Assembly (NCBI RefSeq): GCF_000003815.2
Contig: NC_049979.1
Span: 2,026,996 to 2,090,995 of the forward strand
Length of the DNA stretch: 64,000 nt
Source of the DNA: Branchiostoma floridae
Taxonomy: Eukaryota; Chordata; Leptocardii; Amphioxiformes; Branchiostomatidae
Direction of reading: 5' to 3'
Positions 1-11,318 of the stretch are shown here, one piece after another. The notes beneath the pieces are model-generated. The model saw only the letters and a list, made by a program, of their open reading frames with translations, made no database searches and was not told the DNA's origin. How positions within the stretch are numbered: position 1 is the first letter of the stretch; every line of letters starts with the position of its first letter. Made by a program: the position numbers and the translations under genes.

Positions 1-3000
1 GACATTAACCTCGTCGACAGCTTATGCGCTTTCTAAATTTGGCTTAAAAACTCACGGGCCACGTTTAAATAAGTGACAGATTCCGATTTCAGACCAGGCT
101 GAAGCCTTGGTCGTCAATGGGGCCTGATATTTGTGTTTAATCGTTGACATGATACTTTCTGTTATTACTTATGTTTATATAACCATATATTGGGTAGTAA
201 TAGACAATATTCAGCAGTTATTGATATTTTTTTCAAGATTTTCAACGAAATGAGGATTTTTTTTTGCTTTCTTCGAATGGGCGTCTGAACGGGATGCTAT
301 GTTTTGTCTAATAACGAATCGGCGGCTAGCCTATGATCGTCGCCTACAACTATTGTTCATTAGTTAAATCCGGTCCGTAAGATTTAACACTTGTATTGAA
401 TACCTTAGGGTATACGCTATCTAGATTCATCTTAAAAATTCACGGGCCACGTTTGGATAAGTAGCAGTTTGCTCTAGAAGTCCTTTAAAAGCCGATTTTA
501 GCGCCCCTTGCCTGTGCATTTCCTATTAGTTAATTACGGTCTAGTTCATTAATTAAATCCGGCCCGTAAGATTTGACACTTGTATTGAATACGTTGGGGT
601 ATACGCTATCTCAATTCGTCTTCAAAGTTCACGGGCCACGTTTAGATAAGTAGCAGTTTGCTCTAGAAGCCGTATAATAGCCGATTTCAGCGCCCCTTTG
701 CTTGCGTATTTCCTATTAGTTAATTCCCTTGTAGTTCATTAATTAAATCCGGCCCGTAAAATTTGACACTTGTATTGAATAAATTATGATATACGCTGTC
801 TACATTCGTCTTAAAAGTTCACGGGCCACGTTTAGATAAGTAGCAGTTTGCTCTAGAAGCCGTATGAAAGCCGATTTTAGCGCCCCTTTGCTTGCGTGTT
901 TCCTATTGGTTAATTCCCTTGTAGATCATTAATTAAATCCGGCCCGTAAGATTTGACACTTGTTTTGAATAAGTTAGATTATACGCTATCTTAATTCGCC
1001 TTACAAGTTCACGGGCCGCGTTTGGATAAGTAGCACTTTGCTCTAGAAGCCGTATGGCAGCCTATTTTAGCACCCATTCGCTTGCGTATTTCCTATCAGT
1101 TAATTCCCCTCTAGTCCATTAATTAAATCCGGCCGGTAAATTTGATACTTGTATTGAATACGTTATGGTATACGCTATCTAAATTCGTCTTAAAAGTTCA
1201 CGGGCCACGTTTAGATAAGTAGCAGTTTGCTCTAGAAGTCGTATGGCAATCGATTTTAGCGCCCCTTTGCTTGCGCATTTCCTATTAATCAATTCCCTTT
1301 TAGATCATTAATTAAATCTGGCCCGTAAGATTTGACACTTGTATCGAATACGTTATGATATATGCTATCTCAATTCGTCTTAAAAGTTCAAGGGCCACGT
1401 TTGGATAAGTAGCAGTTTGCTCTAGAAGTCGTATGAAAGCCGACTTTAGCGCCCTTGCTTGTGCATTTCCTATTAGTTAATTACGGTCTAGTTCATTAAT
1501 TAAATCCGGCCCGTTAGATTTGACACTTGAATTGAATACGTTATGATATACGCTATCTCAATTCGTCTTCAAAGTTGACGGGCCACGTTTAAATAAGTAG
1601 CAGTTTGCTCTAGAAGCCGTATGAAAGCCGATTTTAACGCCCCTTTGCTTGCGTATTTCCTATTGGTTAATTCCCTTGTAGATCATTAATTAAATCCGGC
1701 CCGTAAGATTTGACACTTGTTTTAAATACCTTAGAGTATACGCTATCTAAATTCATCTTAAAAATTCACGGGCCACGTTTGGATAAGTAGCAGTTTGCTC
1801 TAGAAGTCCTATAAAAGCCGACTTTAGCGCCCCTGGCCTGTGCATTTCCTATTAGTTAATTACGCTCTAGTTCATTAATTAAATCCGGCCCGTAAGATTT
1901 GACACTTGTATTGAATACGTTGGGGTATACGCTATCTCAATTCGTCTTCAAAGTTCACGGGCCACGTTTAGATAAGTAGCAGTTTGCTCTAGAAGCCGTA
2001 TAATAGCCGATTTCAGCGCCCCTTTGCTTGCGTATTTCCTATTAGTTAATTCCCTTGTAGTTCATTAATTAAATCCGGCCCGTAAAATTTGACACTTGTA
2101 TTGAATACGTTATGATATACGCTGTCTACATTCGTCTTAAAAGTTCACGGGCCACGTTTAGATAAGTAGCAGTTTGCTCTAGAAGCCGTATGATAGCCGA
2201 TTTTAGCGCCCCTTTGCTTACGTGTTTCCTATTGGTTAATTCCCTTGTAGATCATTAATTAAATCCGGCCCGTAAGATTTGACACTTGTATTGAATACCT
2301 TAGCGTATACGCTATCTAAATTCATCTTAAAAATTCACGGGCCACGTTTAGATAAGTAGCAGTTTGCTCTAGAAGTCGTATGAAAGCCGATTTTAGCGCC
2401 CCTTTGCTTGCGTGTTTCCTATTGGTTAATTCCCTTGTAAATCATTAATCAAATCCGGCCCGTTAAATTTGATACTTGTATTGAATACGTTATGGTATAC
2501 GCTATCTAAATTCGTCTTAAAAGTTCACGGGCCACGTTTAGATAAGTAGCAGTTTGCTCTAGAAGTCGTATGGCAATCGATTTTAGCGCCCCTTTGCTTG
2601 CGCATTTCCTATTAATCAATTCCCTTGTAGATCATTAATTAAATCTGGCCCGTAAGATTTGACACTTGTATCGAATACGTTATGATATATGCTATCTCAA
2701 TTCGTCTTAAAAGTTCAAGGGCCACGTTTAGATAAGTAGCAGTTTGCTCTAGAAGCCGTATGAAAGCCGATTTTAGCGCCACTTTGCTTTCGCATTTCCT
2801 ATTAATTAATTCCCTTGTAGTTCATTGATTAAATCTGGCCCGTAAGATTTGACACTTGTATTGTATACGTTATGATGTACGCTATCTTAATTCGTCTTAA
2901 AAGCTCACGGGCCACGTTTAGATAAGTAGCAGTTTGCTCTAGAAGCCGTATGAAAGCCGATTTTAGCGCCCCTTTGCATGCGCATTTCCTATTAATTAAT

Positions 3001-3330
3001 TCCCTTGTAGATCATTAATTAAACCCGGCCCGTAAGATTTGACACTTGTTTTGTATACGTTATGATATACGCTATCTGAATTCGTCTTAAAAGTTCACGG
3101 GCCACGTTTAGATAAGTAGCAGTTTGCTCTAGAAGCCGTATGAAAGCCGATTTTGGCGCCCCTTTGCTTGCATATTTCGTGTTAGTTAATTACGCTCTAG
3201 TTTATTAATTAAATCTGGCCCGTAATATTTGACACTTGTATTGACTACCTAAGGGTATACGCTATCTTAATTCGTCTTACAAGTTCACGGGCCACGTTTA
3301 GATAAGTAGCAGTTTGCTCTAGAAGAAGTG
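1..3330 (+). repeat. 190-bp tandem satellite array, forward block A
   Basis: About fifteen head-to-tail monomers of 189-190 bp start near 440; the spacing was read from successive CACGGGCCACGTT anchors at 441, 630, 820, 1010 and 1199. Each monomer holds TTAATTAAATCCGGCCCGTAAG and, about 80 bp on, TTCACGGGCCACGTTTAGATAAG, so an inverted GGCCCGT/ACGGGCC pair lies inside every unit. Positions 93-340 carry a longer module that begins CAGACCAGGCTGAAG and resembles the end module at 24781-25063. I see no coding potential; short open frames here are chance. Confidence 0.93.
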
Positions 3331-3630
3331 TGGCAGCTAACGTTAGACCAAGCTGAAGACAGTGGCTGCTGATTAGGCCTATTATTTGCGCTTAATCGTT
3401 GATTTTCTACTTTTTGTTATAATTTATGTTTATATTTGCCTATATTGGTTGGTAATAGACAATATCCAGCTGTGCTTGATATTTATTTAAGCTTTTAACG
3501 GAAATTAGGAATTTTTAGTTTCTTCGAATCGGGGTCTGAATCGGATGCTATGTTTTGTCTAATGACGAATCGGCGGCCCAATCGGCGGCTACGAATCGGC
3601 GGCCCAATCGGCGGCCAACTTCAGCCTGGT
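3331..3630 (+). repeat. End module of the satellite element (right-facing copy)
   Basis: The 190-bp array stops after GCTCTAGAAGAAGTGTGG and passes into a 300-bp AT-rich module that ends in tandem CGAATCGGCGGCCCAATCGG units and finally CTTCAGCCTGGT at 3630. The same module in the same orientation ends at 25063, and an inverted copy starts at 3702. It begins near ACCAAGCTGAAG and ends CTTCAGCCTGGT, so it has short terminal inverted repeats of its own and may be an independent small element. Confidence 0.8.
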
Positions 3631-3777
3631 AATAATCATCTGGTGTATTTTGCCAGCCAGTAGGTACCCAGTATGAGTAATGAGGCTGTTTAACGTGGNA
3701 GACCAGGCTGAAGTTGGCCGCCGATTGGGCCGCCGATTCGTAGCCGCCGATTGGGCCGCCGATTCGTCATTAGACAA
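3589..3777. repeat. Palindromic junction between two element ends
   Basis: The sequence up to 3630 reappears as its reverse complement from 3702. A 71-bp unrelated spacer (3631-3701) separates them and contains the only isolated N of this part (3699). The mirror image continues outward through the end modules and into the first satellite monomers on each side; for example, the GTTAGACC motif near 3335 mirrors one near 3997. The nearby N means an assembly join cannot be excluded. Confidence 0.85.
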
Positions 3778-4005
3778 AACATAGCATCCGATTCAGACCC
3801 CCATTCGAAGAAACTAAAAATTCCTAATTTCCGTTAAAAGCTTAAATAAATATCAAGCACAGCTGGATATTGTCTATTACCAACCAATATAGGCAAATAT
3901 AAACATAAATTATAACAAAAAGTAGGAAATCAACGATTAAGCGCAAATGATAGGCCCAATCAGCAGCCACTGTCTTCAGCTTGGTCTAACGTTAGCTGCC
4001 ACACT
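3702..4005 (-). repeat. End module, inverted copy
   Basis: This is the reverse complement of the module at 3331-3630 and 24781-25063. It starts ACCAGGCTGAAGTTGG, continues with GCCGCCGATTGGG units and ends at GTCTAACGTTAGCTGCC before the first reversed 190-bp monomer. It would form the left terminus of the composite element. Confidence 0.8.
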
Positions 4006-5815
4006 TCTTCTAGAGCAAACTGCTACTTATCTAAACGTGGCCCGTGAACTTGTAAGACGAATTAAGATAGCGTATACCCTTAGGTATTCAATACAAGTGT
4101 CAAATATTACGGGCCAGATTTAATTAATAAACTAGAGCGTAATTAACTAACACGAAATATGCAAGCAAAGGGGTGCTAAAATCGGCTTTCATACGGATCT
4201 ATAGCAAACTGCTACTTATCTAAACGTGGCCAGTGAGCGAATTTGGATAGCGTACACCCTAACGTATTCAAAACAAGTATCCAATCTTACGGGCCGGGTT
4301 TAATTAATGATCTACAAGGGATTTAACTAATAGGAAATGCGCAAGCAAAGGGGCGCTAAAATCGGCTTTCATACGGCTTCTAGAGCAAACTGCTACTTAT
4401 CTAAACGTGGCCCGTGAGCTTTTAAGACGAATTAAGATAACGTACATCATAACGTATACAATACAAATGTCAAATCTTACGGGCCGGATTTAATCAATGA
4501 ACTACAAGGGAATTAATTAATAGGAAATGCGAAAGCAAAGTGGCGCTAAAATCGGCTTTCATACGGCTTCTAGAGCAAACTGCTATTTATCTAAACGTGG
4601 CCCGTGAACTTTTAAGACGAATTTAGATAGCGTATACCATAACGTATTCAATAGAAGTATCAAATTTAACGGGCCGGATTTAATTAATGGACTAGAGGGG
4701 AATTAACTGATAGGAAATACGCAAGCGAATGGGTGCTAAAATATGCTGCCATACGGCTTCTAGAGCAAACTGCTACTTATCTTAACGTGGCCCGTGAACT
4801 TTTAAGACGAATTGAGATAGCGTATACCCTAACGTATTCAATACAAGTGTCAAATCTTACGGGCCGGATTTAATTAATGATCTACAAGGGAATTAACCAA
4901 TAGGAAACACGCAAGCAAAGGGGCGCTAAAATCGGCTTTCATACGGCTTCTAGAGCAAACTGCTACTTATCTAAACGTGGCCCGTGAACTTTTAAGACGA
5001 ATGTAGGCAGCGTATATCATAACGTATTCAATACAAGTGTCAAATCTTACGGGCCGGATTTAATTAATGAACTACAAGGGAATTAACTAATAGGAAATAC
5101 GCAAGCAAAGGGGCGCTGAAATCGGCTATTATACGGCTTCTAGAGCAAACTGCTACTTATCTTAACGTGGCCCGTGAACTTTTAAGACGAATTTAGATAG
5201 CGTATACTCTAAGGTATTCAATACAAGTGTCAAATCTTACGGGCCGGATTTAATTAATGATCTACAAGGGAATTAACCAATAGGAAATAAGCAAGCAAAG
5301 GGGCGCTAGAATCGGCTTTCATACGGCTTCTAGAGCAAACTGCTACTTATCTAAACGTGGCCCGTGCACTTTTAATACGAATGTAGGCAGCGTATATCAT
5401 AACGTATTCAATACAAGTGTCAAATTTTACGGGCCGGATTTAATTAATGAACTACAAGGGAATTAACTAATAGGAAATACGCAAGCAAAGGGGCGCTGAA
5501 ATCGGCTATTATACGGCTTCTAGAGCAAACTGCTACTTATCTAAACGTGGCCCGTGAACTTTAAAGACGAATTGAGATAGCGTATACCCTAACGTATTCA
5601 ATACAAGTGTCAAATCTTACGGGCCGGATTTAATTAATGAACTAGACCGTAATTAACTAATAGGAAATGCACAAGCAAGGGCGCTAAAGTCGGCTTTCAT
5701 ACGACTTCTAGAGCAAACTGCTACTTATCCAAACGTGGCCCGTGAACTTTTAAGATGAATCTAGATAGAGTATACCCTAAGGTATTCAATACGAGTGTCA
5801 AATCTTACACGGCAC
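4006..5815 (-). repeat. 190-bp satellite array, reversed block B
   Basis: About nine monomers run in the opposite orientation to block A, recognised by CTTCTAGAGCAAACTGC followed by ACGTGGCCCGTGAAC. The last one breaks off near 5810 after CAAATCTTAC. Copies differ from each other by scattered substitutions and small indels. Confidence 0.92.
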
Positions 5816-7085
5816 GAAAAACGGTATTTAAGGATGCTGAAACCATGCGTAATGTTGACGTATTTTCCTCCTTTACGGATCTATACACCACTTATACGAG
5901 TACGTAAATATTGCCTTTAAGTGGTCTTTCTGTAGGTCCGTGTTAGTCCTTATTTTCCGGTTTTCCCGTTGTCTTTCAGCAGCTTAAAGATGTCGTAAAT
6001 GATTTTTAAAAACCCCTTAAAACTTGTTTAAAGTCCATGTTTATTTGATCTAAAGCCTCTTTACGTCTCATATACAATTGCATTAAGTGGATTATAACGT
6101 GTGTTTTAGTGCCTTTTCAGCAGCTTAAAGTTGCCATAAATACTTATTAAAACGCCCTTAAGACATGTTTAAACTTCACGTTTATTTGATCTAAAGCCTC
6201 TTTACGTCTCATATACGTGTGCATTAAGTGGATTATAACGTGTGTTTAGCTGCCTTTTCAGCAGCTTAAATTTGCCATAAATACCTATTATAACGCCCTT
6301 AAGACTTGTTTAAACTTCACGTTTATTTGATCTAAAGCCTCTTTACGTCTCATATACGTGTGCATTAAGTGGATTATAACGTGTGTTTAGCTGCCTTTTC
6401 AGCAGCTTAAATTTGCCATAAATACCTATTATAACGCCCTTAAGACTTGTTTAAACTTCACGTTTATTTGATCTAAAGCCTGTTTACGTCTCATATACGT
6501 GTTCATTAAGTGGATTATAACGTGTGTTTAGGTGCCTTTTCAGCAGTTTAAAGTTGCCATAACTATCTATTAAAACGCCCTTAAGATATGTTTAAACTTC
6601 ACGTATATTTGATCTAAAGCCTATTTACGTCTCATATACGTGTGCATTAAGTGGATTATAACGTGTGTTTAGCTGCCTTTTCAGCAGCTTAAATTTGCCA
6701 TAAATACCTATTATAACGCCCTTAAGACTTGTTTAAACTTCACGTTTATTTGATCTAAAGCCTGTTTACGTCTCATATACGTGTTCATTAAGTGGATTAT
6801 AACGTGTGTTTAGGTGCCTTTTCAGCAGCTTAAATTTGCCATAAATACTTATTAAAACGCCCTTAAGACATGTTTAAACTTCACGTTTATTTGATCTTAA
6901 GCCTATTTACGTCTCATATACGTGTGAATTAAGAGGATTTAATGTGTCTATATTTTTCTTTTTAGCAGCTTAAAGTTGTCATAAATACATACCAAAACAC
7001 CCTTAAGACATGTTTAAAGTTCCCTCTGTACGTCTCATATACGTGTGCATTAAGGTGTGGATAAGTGCCATTTTAGGAGAATAAT
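5816..7085 (+). repeat. 141-bp tandem satellite
   Basis: Eight copies of an exact 141-bp period: the anchor TTCAGCAG(C/T)TTAAA starts a unit at 5977, 6118, 6259, 6400, 6541, 6682, 6823 and 6964. Units include GATCTAAAGCCT and ACGTCTCATATACGTGTGCA. The first 160 bp (5816-5976) and the last unit are divergent. Middle copies are nearly identical, which points to recent homogenisation. No similarity to the 190-bp unit is visible. Confidence 0.92.
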
Positions 7086-8200
7086 CATTAGCACATTTCA
7101 AAGCAAGAAAATACAATGGATGAAACTTAAAGATTTTATTGAATTACGAGAAAATATTACATGGAAAAGTAAAAAAACCTACAGCCTACTAGGTATTTGT
7201 GGCCTTTCATTCTGATGTAGTCGGCAGTTGAAACAATCACAACGGTTGCGTAATTCCGTGCAGCAGTCCGCAGTCCCATTTCCAGTGTCGGGTGAAGCGT
7301 CTCGGCGTAAGTTAAAAAGAGCACACATGTACAGTTCCATCTGGTCACCACAGGAATAAGAATCCGGTAAGATCTAGAGTATCCTAGAGTAGTGGCCGAT
7401 ATGACTCGTGTTGTTGGATGGTCCTGGATTCTGTGAACGCGAAACATGTTCAGCTTGCAGTGTCGGCTACTATTAATCCGGATGGTGCAAGGGCCGTGAT
7501 TTCCATTCTGTGTCGATTTCCAACAACAACAGCTTGTACAGAATGATAGCCACCTCGTATCTTTGAGTCAAATTCCGTCACCGGGGGTCCTAGGCGGTAA
7601 AAGCGGTGTCGCGGCCACAACTTGCGGGCTAGAGCAGGTCCAAACTTTCTTCAATACTTCTCTTCAAAAATGAACGCCTGGAAAATAACCGCTCCTTGTC
7701 GTACGTATGGCCCGTAAATTTGAACCCCCCACTCTTTTCAGCCATTGGATACATCCTATCACATGACACAGCTGTGCCACAGACGGACCAAGGAAGTTCA
7801 ACCTCCTTGGACGGACGGAGGCGTGCGCCCCATGGCGAGTACAAATCAGAGTTCAATAGAATTTACATCTTGCCTGCCCAAACAAACACGAGCAACACGA
7901 GAAGACACCGCCTGTGTGCACAAACTGTTCTTTCTCGACGCATGCTTGTAGATAAAGAAATAAACATATTTCGTACATTTACCTGTAGTAAGAACTGCTT
8001 GCCGTTTTATAGAGAAAACAAAACTCACTGCACAAAACGGTATACCTACTACATCCTTATTCTTCAAGCAGAGGTTGAGTCGCGGAGATATTCATAGCAG
8101 TAGTCGGGATTTCTACCGTCTCTTAGCTCGAGTGTCAACATGCCACAAAGAAAACCTCACCCTGATTTAGACCCTGAAATTTCAGAACATATATGCGGTA
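7086..8200. other. Unique core of the composite element
   Basis: This is the only stretch of about 1.1 kb between 1 and 9400 that is not tandemly repeated. Both strands carry moderate open frames and each has a polyadenylation-type AATAAA: on the minus strand at 7135-7140, 17 nt past the stop at 7157, and on the plus strand at 8204-8209, about 107 nt past the stop at 8097. It is where an element-encoded gene would be expected. I recognise no transposase, helicase, polymerase or protease motif in any frame. Confidence 0.5.
7157..7567 (-). CDS. Unidentified open frame in the element core
   Basis: A minus-strand frame of 136 sense codons is open from just after a stop at 7568-7570 down to TAA at 7157-7159, with an internal ATG at 7447. 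A polyadenylation signal AATAAA follows on the same strand at 7140-7135. The peptide has segments of ordinary composition such as ETLHPTLEMGLRTAARNY and a hydrophobic ATVVIVSTADYI stretch, but I recognise no domain. Upstream on the same strand, other frames are open in pieces (7629-7856; and about 7480-7740 with one stop, containing KLWPRHRFYRLGPPVTEF). That pattern could be exons or a decayed gene. The opposite-strand frame 7696-8097 (133 residues) is the competing reading. Function unknown. Confidence 0.25.
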   Translation of the reverse strand, partial: LKDTRWLSFCTSCCCWKSTQNGNHGPCTIRINSSRHCKLNMFRVHRIQDHPTTRVISATTLGYSRSYRILIPVVTRWNCTCVLFLTYAETLHPTLEMGLRTAARNYATVVIVSTADYIRMKGHKYLVGCRFFYFSM

Positions 8201-8229
8201 TAAAATAAAAAGGAAAGGGTCTCCTCCTG

Positions 8230-9370
8230 TTCGCATAAACTGCGCTCCAAACATGCCGTATGTTCAGCAGAAAAAGGCACAGTTTCATAAAACCTTTGAG
8301 ACGGTATTAGCTAATAGATAAAACGGGGGTAGTACCCCCAAATTTGCTTAAGCTACGCGGATTCAAAGATTAAACATGTCGTATGTTCAACAGAAATACG
8401 CAACATTTCATATACGTCTTGGCAACATATAAGCTAAACGGGGGAGGTCTCCCCTAGTTCGCTTGAACTGCGCGGATTCAAAGATTAAATATGTCGTATG
8501 TTTTACAGAAATACGCAACATTTCATATACGTTTTGGCAGCATATAAGCTAAACGGGGGAGGTCTCCCCTAGTTCGCTTAAACTGCGCGGATTCAAAGAT
8601 TAAACTTGTTGTATGTTTTACAGAAATACGCAACATTTCATATACGTCTTGGCAACATATAAGCTAAACGGGGGAGGTCTCCCCTAGTTCGCTTAAACTG
8701 CGCGGATTCAAAGATTAAATATGTCGTATGTTTTACAGAAATACGCAACATTTCATATACGTTTTGGCAACATATAAGCTAAACGGGGGAGGTCTCCCCT
8801 AGTTCGCTTAAACTGCGCGGATTCAAAGATTAAACTTGTTGTATGTTTTACAGAAATACGCAACATTTCATATACGTCTTGACAACATAAAAGCTAAACG
8901 GGGGAGGTCTCCCCTAGTTCGCTTAAACTGCGCGGATTCAAAGATTAAACATGTCGTATGTTCAACAGAAATACGCAACATTTCATATACGTTTTGGCAG
9001 CCATATAACCTAACGGGGGAGATCTCCCCTAGTTCGCTTAAACTGTGCGGATTCAAATATTAAACATGTCGTATGTTTTACAGAAATACGCAACATTTCA
9101 TATACGTTTTGGCAACATATAAGCTAAACGGGAGAGGTCTCCCCTAGTTCGCTTAAACTGCGCGGGTTCAAAGATTAAACTTGCATGTTTTACAGAAATA
9201 CCCAACATTTCATATACGTTTTGGCAACATATAAGCTAAACGGGGGAGGTCTCCCCTAGTTCGCTTAAACTTCGCGGATTCAAAAATTAAACATGTCGTA
9301 TGTTCAAATGAAATACGCAACATTTCATATACGGCTTAGCAAATATATTAACGGGGGAGGTCTTCCCTTC
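8230..9370 (+). repeat. 115-bp tandem satellite
   Basis: About ten copies with a 115-bp period: GCGGATTCAAAGATTAAAC at 8357, 8472, 8587, 8702, 8817, 8932, 9047, 9162 and 9274. Each unit carries CATTTCATATACG and the self-complementary GGGGAGGTCTCCCC, which could fold into a 6-bp hairpin. Copies are more than 90% alike. Two short frames of 75 and 62 codons here are repeat artefacts. Confidence 0.92.
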
Positions 9371-10020
9371 TTTGCGTAAATGACGGTTCGAAATAAATTA
9401 TATATATGGCCCATATATATAATTTATGGCATCCTTCGGTCAATATTGACCATGGTATACGCAACATCTCATATAACGTAAAATAGCGCATATAAGCTAA
9501 CCGTGAGAGGTTCTCCCCTGTTCGAATTAAACCTTGCGCACAGAAAGTTTGAATACGTCAAATGCTTTCGGAATAGGTAAAAAAACACAGAAGATTATTG
9601 TATTTGACTTTGTATTGTATTGTATTTGTATTTGCTGAGGTATAAACATTACATTTTGTACCAGAAAGCGCAATAATTTTCAGTTTTGACTGTTATAAAA
9701 CAGATGACGCAATGTTTTATCTAACACCAGACAAAGGCTTATTACATTTGACTTAGCCGGTTAACATGTATTTTGTAACAGATCTAGAGAAACGGTATTT
9801 GTCCGTTTTGACAGAAAATATTTTTGAGACATTTAAGTTCACGTAAAGATACACAACGGATTAAGTTAGATTTACAAACGCTGAAATCTTCCGTAAATGC
9901 CAAATGTATGTTTCCGATGCCTTTAATAGATCTTAAAATCTGCTGAAATATTTCTCCGCCTTTAAGGGCTTTATACGTATCTCTGAAACTTTGCTTAAAA
10001 AGTTGTTTTCGTGCTGTGTT
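9371..10020. other. AT-rich stretch without a recognised gene
   Basis: It links the 115-bp satellite to the next 190-bp block. It contains TATATATGGCCCATATATAT (9404-9423, palindromic) and a simple TTGTATTGTATTG run near 9608-9640. I see no open frame or transposon end. Confidence 0.6.
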
Positions 10021-10461
10021 ACGGGCCGGATTTAATTAATGAACTAGACCGTAATTAACTAATAGGAAATGCACAGGCAAGGGGCGCTAAAATCGGCTTT
10101 TATAGGACTTCTAGAGCAAACTGCTACTTATCCAAACGTGGCCCGTGAATTTTTAAGATGAATCTAGATAGCGTATACCCTAAGGTATTCAATACAAGTG
10201 TTAAATCTTACGGGCCGGATTTAACTAATGAACAATAGTTGTAGGTGACGATCATAGGCTAGCCGCCGATTCGTTATTAGACAAAACATAGCATCCCATT
10301 CAGACGACCATTCGAAGAAAGCAAAAAAAAATCCTGATTTCGTTGAAAATCTCGAACAAAATATCAATAACTGCTGAATATTGTCTATTACTACCCAATA
10401 TATGGTTATATAAACATAAGTAATAACAGAAAGTATTATGTCAACGATTAAACACAAATAT

Positions 10462-11318
10462 GAATGATCTTTATTGCGCAACAATTGTACGGGTACAATG
10501 TATGGCAAGTTCGGGTGTAATACATGTACAGAACATCAAAACTAATATCTACGTGGTTGCTTATACATAACAATGGTAAGAGGGTTCTATGTAACAAATG
10601 ACTAGTCGCTATGCTACTTTAGCTGAGCGGATTAATTCATAGGAAACAGGTATTACTAGAACATAGTGGTACACAATACAGAGTTAACATCAAGTGTTTG
10701 TGTCAGTACGATTCCTTTTTGGTAAGAGGGTTCTATGTAACAAATGACTAGTCGCTATGCTACTTTAGCTGAGCGGATTAATTCATGGGAAACAGGTGTA
10801 TACTAGAACATAGTGGTACACGATACAGAGTTAACATCAAGTGTTTGTGTCAATACGATTCCTTTTTTGAAGAGCAGTAGATATGTATTGGCCTATGTAC
10901 AAGGAAATTGCATCAGGACATGACATGAGTAAATTGAAAGTTTCTGAACTTGTCTTAGGTAATGTTATGTTTGTAGTCTTGTTGATAATGTCCATAAGCT
11001 TCTGCCTTTCCTCAGTATATGTGGGACATAATAATAGAAAGTGTAGTTCGTCTTCGATACCATGATTGCAAGTAGGACAGCGTCTCTGAGTGGCTGGTAT
11101 ATTATTATATCGACCTTTTTCTATCTCCAAACAATGTGCACTAATTCGCAATTTTGTTATGTTAGCAACAAATGATTTATTTTGAATTGATGAAGGGTAC
11201 TTTTCGAGAGTGAAGTTGGTCTTGAATTTAGAATAGGTTTGCAATTTGCTATAATTTCTTATCTCTTGCCTCCAGCCAGAAACAAACGTGTCTTTCAGAC
11301 GTTCCTTGAACACGTTTC
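10462..11318 (-). mobile_element. 5'-truncated LINE with 7-bp target duplication
   Basis: A minus-strand LINE 3' end interrupts a satellite module. CAAATAT is present on both sides (10455-10461 and 11319-11325), whereas uninterrupted modules read ACAAATATCAGG once. On the minus strand the element ends GCGCAATAAAGATCATT, a plausible 3' terminus. The 3' UTR contains an imperfect direct duplication of about 150 bp (near 10570-10715 and 10720-10865). Confidence 0.85.
10837..11313 (-). pseudogene. C-terminal fragment of a LINE reverse transcriptase ORF
   Basis: 158 codons with the cysteine/histidine motif usual at the end of LINE reverse transcriptase proteins: CPTCNHGIEDELHFLLLCP, preceded by TKLRISAHCLEIEKGRY. 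The polymerase domain itself is missing, so this piece cannot be active. The frame is still open over its whole length, which fits a fairly recent truncated insertion. The clade cannot be fixed from this fragment. Confidence 0.8.

Noticed and set aside
8230-9370. Regular 115-bp repeats that might suggest a CRISPR array
   Set aside because: The whole unit is repeated with no unique spacers, and the window is eukaryotic.
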